From Morinoia aosen (lineage: Eukaryota; Arthropoda; Malacostraca; Amphipoda; Talitridae): DNA of 64,000 nt. The notes beneath the pieces are model-generated. The model saw nothing but the letters and a program-made list of their open reading frames with translations, was not told the DNA's origin and did not search any database. The DNA is taken from positions 53,970,859-54,034,858 of the forward strand of contig CM059575.1 of NCBI GenBank assembly GCA_030386875.1, written 5' to 3'. Made by a program: the position numbers and the translations under genes. Below, piece after piece: positions 57,989 through 64,000 of the stretch (its first letter is position 1; the number at the start of each line of letters is the position of its first letter).

Positions 57989-58345
57989 ATGGCATCGTCA
58001 TCAGAGTTCGATACCGATGATTATATTGGCATTGCGGTTGCTCTTGGTGCGGAGAAGCGCAAAAAACGGTCTAAGTGAAGCAAATCTTGGCTGCTGAAAA
58101 GAAATGAAATTTCTCATACAGATTTGTTAGAAGAAATTGTAGACAAAAATTTGAATCACAAGCATTCGAAAAAGGACGGACTGCATATGTCACTATGGCT
58201 ATATTTTAATAATGTCACTGAACTTATGAAAATAAATCGAGGTGCATGGGTACCGATATACACCAAATGCCATAGTAGGTACATCAACCTATATATTTTT
58301 TTGATACTACTACTTACCTATTTACCAATGCGACTGAATACCTAA
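57989..58345 (+). pseudogene. Harbinger transposase, N-terminal part with in-frame stop
   Basis: From the ATG at 57989 the frame reads MASSSEFDTDDYIGIAVALG then AEKRKKRSK and a TGA at 58076-58078. It continues in the same frame with SKSWLLKRNEISHTDLLEEI. Acidic start, basic K-R-K-K-R stretch and W-L-L-K-R-x-E-x-S-H-T-x-L-L are characteristic of Harbinger DDE transposases. The TGA replaces what is probably a Trp codon (TGG). Beyond about residue 60 the similarity fades (NLNHKHSKKDGLHMSLWLYF), so a deletion or divergence removed the catalytic D-D-E core. It is inactive. Confidence 0.78.
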
Positions 58346-58488
58346 CTACCTATAGGCCTAGTACGGCTTCACCGTTTAAACTATAAATTATAAAAGTTTG
58401 TTATAAAATGTTGAAATGTCAATTTCAAATAAAAATATGTTAATAACGAATTTAAAAGAGTGAAGTTCTAATTGAAAATGTATTTAAT

Positions 58489-58852
58489 CCCCCTCAGGGG
58501 GATACAACTATTGTATCTATGGGAATTGGCGCTCCCAGGGGAAGAATGTGAGGGCTCGAGCTGAAAGTTAGGTAGGCCTTCTTTTTGTTGAAATGAAATG
58601 TTCTTTGTTATGTTAAGGACCACCTTTTTCGGTTCACTACTGTCTTGTTTTTCAGTACCTCTGACTTTCTTCTTCGACTTTTATCTTATTTCATGAACTT
58701 CTTTCTCAACTTGACAGTTTCTATGGCCCTTCTGCATAGATTCCTCATTCTCTTATCTCCATACTAAATGGTGCTTTCCTCCTTCCTCTCTTCGATACGC
58801 TCTTTTTTTGTTGCGGTTAGGGAGGCTTAAACTAACTTATAATTTAATCTAT
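58489..58852 (+). repeat. Interspersed repeat family, copy J (well preserved)
   Basis: CCCCCTCAGGGGGATACAAC, TATTGTATCTATGGGAATTG, GCGCTCCCAGG, GTGAGGGCTCGAGCTGAAAG, GTTAAGGACCACC, TTGTTTTTCAGTACC, CATACTAAATGGTGCTTTCC and GGTTAGGGAGGCTTAAACTA. It lies inside the Harbinger element, so this copy arrived after that element or was captured by it. Confidence 0.88.
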
Positions 58853-59219
58853 TTTCTAAGATATTTAATCCACCCACCTTTTTATGTTTTTTTTCTGAAA
58901 TTAGATATCAAGAAATGGATTTTCTTGACACAGAAGCTTCTGTCTGCGGTAGGGTGTATTTCTTTAGGTTTTTCAACTGATTTGTCCTGTGTCGATAGTT
59001 TCACATTTTATCGTAATATTCGTGGGACTTAATCTTCCATAAGCAGGGATACGAGTGATATAGATCGATGAATTCACTTTAAACTGCTCGTTTGCAATCT
59101 CCATCCATCTTGATAACACACTACCACTTGAGACAGTGTTGTAAGTCGCCAGTCGGTATGATACACGTTTGAAGTTCGTTTGAAGCTCGTTTAAAACCCG
59201 TTCGGGTACACTCAAAGCA

Positions 59220-60690
59220 TGAACAATATTATATATAATATATGTGTAATTTATACAATATTAACCTGAAGACAAAAATTTTAATCACAAGCATTATACA
59301 ATATTAATTTATACAAATTTATACAAACTAATTATATAATTTATAAAATAATATAATTATATGTAATATATACAATATTATAAATAATAATAATATGAAC
59401 ATCAAAGCATGAACAAGTAATCATGCCGTTATTCTTTATCAAGTGTATTTCTCTGGAAAAGTAATTACAGATGAAGGTTTTCATGTCAGTAAAAACTGCA
59501 AATAGGTTCACACTAGTAAATGCCATCATGACTTGCGTTTTTAGCATTGCAATCTGGCAACCTCGACAGCAGACAACAACCGCGACAAACTGACGCCTGA
59601 CCTGAAACGTTACCACAGACTGCAGGTGTCGTGACCCTCTTTATTTTATCTCGCTGAGGTCACGGTCTTCATTTTTCTCTGCCGTCATTCTTTGTTGCGA
59701 TGCATGATATTTTTCCATGTTATATTATTAGTCGTGACATCAAGATTATTCGTCACTATTCATATATTTTCTACTTGGTAATATAAAGGTAGCTGCCACC
59801 AATTCAGATCTTTATCTGAATGAATATTTAATTCAATCTTCGGTAAGCGTTATGAGCGGCTTAAGGCCATAAATTAATCGTGCATTTTAGCCGTGTTTCC
59901 TGGCTTCAAACATTATTACTTTCCTTCTGAATCATCATGTCCTCTCCTCCTATTTATCTGAGGGTTATTAAAGACACAGGAAATATCAAAGAAATTCACT
60001 ATTGAACACAGGAAAATATTGAGACATTAATCATCGAAAATACGCATTAATTGAATGAATGTGACTTACGCACTCGCAATCCCAACATACTTAGAAGCTT
60101 GAGCGGGGACTCGGATCGACATAATATCAGAGGAAAACTTATCTGAGATTTGGAGATCAGGGCTCGCAGTTTGAACGTCGCCTGGCTGGCGCGCTGTAGC
60201 AAGGTCGCCATGTTTGGTTGAGGGCAGAGAGACCAGGTTGATGGCTGGGGCTATGCCGACAGTTAGCAGTCTAGGTTGACAATCTCTAATTCACGTTATT
60301 GGCACTGCAGTTGAGTATTCTTGAAGTTAATCACTTTCGAGCGAATGAGGGCACAGATATTCTAGGATGGCTTTGAGTAGTGAATTTAAGAGGCAAGCCT
60401 CAGCCCAACTGGACCGGGGTTGATAATTTGAGCTCGTACGTGACCGTTCTCGTTCGTCTTCCTCGCCCGACTGCCGCCGCTCTCTCAAGCAACCGCGACC
60501 GCGTCCAGCGTCACCTTGAGGTGCCAACTCTGAATAACGACCAAACAAGGTTACCAATAAGAACGTGATATATCCCTACTATCAAATAGAAAACATACAT
60601 CATTAACCTTACCCTCATTACTATATAAAAATCCCCACAAAACAATGTTAAACATATGAATTAAAGCAAATGAAGACATCCGTTGAGGTT
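59220..60690. other. Harbinger interior without a gene
   Basis: 59220-59400 is an AT-only tract of TATAATAT-like words. 60100-60570 is GC-richer with short frames on both strands and no recognisable domain. Confidence 0.45.
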
Positions 60691-60691
60691 C

Positions 60692-60961
60692 TTAGCATCT
60701 TCCGTTAGCGTCTTCGTTCGTAACGCGTATCGACGACGTCTGGGCGTTGTTCCTGACGAGTCGACTGTTCTTGAATTTAATGTTGCAATGCTTCCTCGCA
60801 GAAATCAGGCTTATTATTTGGTCTTTTGAATCATTTATGAATAAGTCGTTGGCCGGACGATTATTCAGATCCTTAGCGATATTCCTTACACAGTTATGCG
60901 GAGAAGCATGACACAGGTACGGCTTCATGTACCTATGCTCCGCCCACAAAATATCAAGCAA
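60692..60961 (-). CDS. Unrecognised 89 codon frame inside the Harbinger right end
   Basis: A minus-strand frame starting just inside the right terminal repeat reads MLDILWAEHRYMKPYLCHAS, then PHNCVRNIAKDLNNRPANDL. Harbinger elements often carry a second DNA-binding protein gene (Myb/MADF-like) near an end, and the position fits, but the sequence lacks features I can assign. It may be chance. Confidence 0.25.
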   Translation of the reverse strand: MLDILWAEHRYMKPYLCHASPHNCVRNIAKDLNNRPANDLFINDSKDQIISLISARKHCNIKFKNSRLVRNNAQTSSIRVTNEDANGRC

Positions 60962-61086
60962 GTTTGATGCGCTTCAGGTGCCCTTCAGGTCGCCTGACGC
61001 ATGAACTGAATGGCCCCACACACTTAAGAAAACTGACACTTCACCTGACGCCTGACCTGATATCTTCCAATGTATGGGGGCCTTAA

Positions 61087-64000
61087 TGCAGCTACTCTGA
61101 CCCTCCTGTGCACAGGGTATAGGGAGCCTATTTTGCATTCACACGTGCAAACAGTAGTCCGGATTCCAACCATAAACGACCTTGAAATGTAGAATATCTG
61201 TATTTATTGAGTTAATGTGTCAATGTTTTGATTATTAAGTGAAGGTTTTCCCTTAAAATAGCATTAGATGATTTCTCTGAGTTCGTTAGTTTGGAGAGAT
61301 TTTCTCTACACCGTATACTTGCTCAACAAGTGGTGTATCATACACAAAAATGTTGCGGTCTTATAATTCTCCACACACTCACGACAGCACTTAAATTATT
61401 CATGCGTTCGGTCCCCCACTTCCATTTGAAACCAAGCACTTACTATTAATCCCTCAAATTTAATCGCTGCCAGCATCTTAGTTTCTTCTATCACTAAGTA
61501 ATTCGTATCTTCGTTATCATGGTGTGGTCGCATTAATCATTCACAGTGTTTCTTATCTCCTGTTTTTTTTTGTCGGGCTAAATATTGTCAATTTGTAGTC
61601 ACCCGAAAAACTATCGCTGCTGTCATGCATCTAAGTAATTTGTCGCATTATACTCTCAACAGATGTACTCGTATAGTACGTACTTAAGGCATCTATCGTT
61701 AGTGCGTTGGTTGCCTTTGTTTTTGTTGGTTGATGCTGGCAGGCATTTTAGGATTTATTTTCCAATAATTTTTTTGGTTGGTATAGCCAACAATTTCTGC
61801 TTCTGTATACCTGCACGCATACATGAAGTCATCAGACGTTGATTAATCTATAAACTCCTTAAATGTGTAATGTTCATTACTAATAGTACAAATCAAAAAG
61901 TACAAATCTAGAGAACAGTTTTCTTTCAGATTACCTTAATTTTGCAGGGAAATCTCCCTGCTTTCCACTATGTACGCTTACTCTAAGCGCTAACTTTACG
62001 GGCTGAGCTCCCTGCCTAGCTTCATGAGTGCCTCCCATCTATTGACTTCATCTATTGAGAGGGATGATGGGCCACGAGAGCCGATTAGTGTAACTCGACT
62101 ACAGCCTCGCATTTGCGCGAGACGTAGATACACTTTTCTCGAAAGAATCGGATTAAATCACAGTGTATGCCTACTGTGTTAAGTGCTGACTTACCGTTGT
62201 TAATTTTTGAATGGTCGAAAAGGAACTGAGCTCTTTGGAGGTACTGAGTCCACATTTTCTTCCTGTTATGCGTTCTCATACTCATGCGGCATGATACTTC
62301 TAATCAAGCGGTGCGTTAGAGATTTGGTCAGCTTTGTCGAGAAAAGATTGCTTGCAATGAGCGCGCACTTTGTATCTATGGGGATTGAACTTTCGAGATT
62401 CTCAGAACCATGAAACCTGAGCGTCTCTGCACGGGTACCTAGTTTCAGCAACGGAATCATTCGTTCACCTACAAATATTAAATACTGGTAGTCCCTTCTT
62501 ATAATTTAGTGCTCGTAATCTTACTGAATGACTTTTTTATATTACAAAGTCTATGTTTTAACATCTAAAGTTCAGCTTTGTTGAACGTTCTAGATTATTA
62601 CAAATACTATAATATTCTAGAAAGTTCTATAGTTAGTAAGCTAACGTGGTATAGCAAAAAGCATCACCGTTGATGCGGTATAGTAGTGACACGGCTTGGT
62701 GATACTGACGAAAATCTAGCGCTGATTACTGGAAAAATTTCTTAAATTACAAAAATCGGGCATAACGAAAATAGTTTCAAGTACATAGTTAACCCAAGAT
62801 TGGCCGTGTAATATGTCATCAAGAAGTCTAAGGAATTTTTGTACGGTAGCTAGTTAGCCTGGGTGGTGGGATTTCTTGTATTGGGATTTCGTGGAAAGTG
62901 TCATGCAAACTGCGTCGCGAGGTTAAGATGAGCTCAAAACACTGCATGTAGGATATCGTCCAGGATTTGGGTACGCCAGGTCCGAGAATCAGCTCAAGTT
63001 CCTCAATTCTGAACGCTGCATAAGTAAGAATGGCACACCTTCTGAAAACGACAGATTCACAAGCGATATTTTCTTCTTTTCAACAAGCTTAAAATTCTCC
63101 TGACACTTTCTAGGAGACAGAAAATTGTTTTTCGGAATAAGTAAAAAAAAAATTCAGTTGCTTGGGAAAATAATACAACCAAATTTGACGTTAGAAAAGT
63201 GAGACTTTCCTCATAAATGGCTAAATGTCAATCGACGGCTGAACATCGGAATGGTTACTTGGTGTTATGGAGTTATTTTTACTCAAGTGAAACCCTCCGT
63301 CGAATTAGAGTGGGAGTTATGAATTTGTATGCTATGGTGACTGAATTCGCTGTCTTTTGTGTGGAGTAAGCGGCAACTTATCGCTGTAGCACGTTCTAAC
63401 GCATGCTTGCACGCTACTGTTTTTGTGTCTATTCAGACTGTAAAATAAATAATTTACAGAATATTAGCTCTGTGTAACAAAGGAGAGGTAAAATTGAAAC
63501 CTGTGCTACAAGAATCCGACACTTTTAGCTCCTACTAAACACAACGCAAAAAAACCTTCTAACGGCATGTAACAAACGATGTCGGATGTGCACACCGATA
63601 TTCGTAAATCTACTGAAACGAATATTAGCTTTTCCGCGACTCCATCTACAACTAACTCCTGGTCGATGAAGATATGTATTTATCTGATTGCATAGTTTGG
63701 CTTCCGTAGCAGCCAGTTCGGGTGTTGCCAGTCCACGGCTTGCCAACGTCTATATCATGGTAGACTATCATGGTTTATATGCTATAAGTGTGAAATACGC
63801 CGAAATGCTGTTCACCTGCCCGTAGTCCTTATTGTATCCCATCAGAAACAGGGCCGTCACAAGTCAAATACTCGCGCCAGATCAATTAATGATGAGCGAG
63901 ATTCCAGAAGAGGAACTTTCGACTCTCAGGATGGAATACCTGGTTTAATTGCCAGCTCAGCGACAAACGCCTTCCATTAAACGCTCTATAAAGTTTACCA
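61087..64000. other. No gene recognised
   Basis: AT-rich sequence. 62370-62395 (TTTGTATCTATGGGGATTGA) resembles the repeat-family head, but too little remains to call it. A 73 codon minus-strand frame at 63525-63746 has no domain I know. Confidence 0.5.

Larger units (their letters stand above)
57861..61083 (+). mobile_element. Harbinger-type DNA transposon, decayed interior
   Basis: The left end AGGCCCCCATACATTGGACG plus ATATCAGGTCAGGCGTCAGG and the complement of the right end agree at about 40 of 41 positions. TAA lies on both sides (57858-57860 and 61084-61086), the 3 bp duplication expected for PIF/Harbinger. A broken transposase start follows the left end. The interior also holds a repeat copy at 58489-58852 and an inner copy of the end motif, GACGCCTGACCTGAAAC, at about 59595. 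Sharp ends around a ruined gene mean it was probably moved by an enzyme from another copy. Confidence 0.88.

Overview
The window is eukaryotic repeat-rich DNA, most likely from an arthropod. It is AT-rich and gene-poor, and almost everything recognisable is a transposable element of a family known from insects and crustaceans: DUF4817-type and other Tc1/mariner elements, hAT, Harbinger, CR1-like and Jockey-like LINEs, a non-coding LTR element and foldback elements. The Jockey-like endonuclease fragment at the left edge resembles elements common in decapod crustaceans, and the mariner resembles elements common in insects, so I do not name a species. No operon, CRISPR, rRNA or tRNA was recognised. 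The only convincing full-length coding sequence is a 1002-residue LINE endonuclease/reverse transcriptase. The only candidate host coding exon I would defend is a small first exon near 57.2 kb.

Layout. 1-0.7 kb: frameshifted Jockey-like endonuclease on the minus strand. 2.1-4.3 kb: foldback element with tandem subterminal repeats; one arm carries an internally deleted mariner. 7.4-11.4 kb: dead mariner transposase and CR1-like LINE pieces. 11.5-12.3 kb: 20-copy minisatellite of about 42 bp. 17.5-18.7 kb: dead Tc1-like element. 18.8-19.2 kb: a single foldback arm. 19.3-25.8 kb: a TTAA-flanked inverted-repeat element holding a young LTR retroelement with no coding capacity. 27.0-34.3 kb: a mariner element split by a 5.7 kb insertion, bounded by GTCAAG duplications, that contains the intact LINE. 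36.2-38.0 kb: 64 in-register copies of a 28 bp satellite. 42.75-44.2 kb: hAT element with an 8 bp target duplication. 45.8-58.9 kb: a decayed interspersed repeat family, about ten copies in one orientation, beside nested inverted-repeat elements. 57.2 kb: possible first exon. 57.9-61.1 kb: Harbinger element with near-identical ends. 61.1-64 kb: nothing recognised.

The elements give a relative history. The foldback, TTAA and mariner elements are older and were used as targets. The LTR element (one mismatch between 249 bp LTRs) and the LINE (open 1002-codon frame) are younger and sit inside them. I see no coordinated pathway. The most novel material is the non-coding LTR element, the structured one-orientation repeat family at 45.8-58.9 kb, the nested palindromes at 46.1-48.5 kb, and the highly homogeneous satellite.
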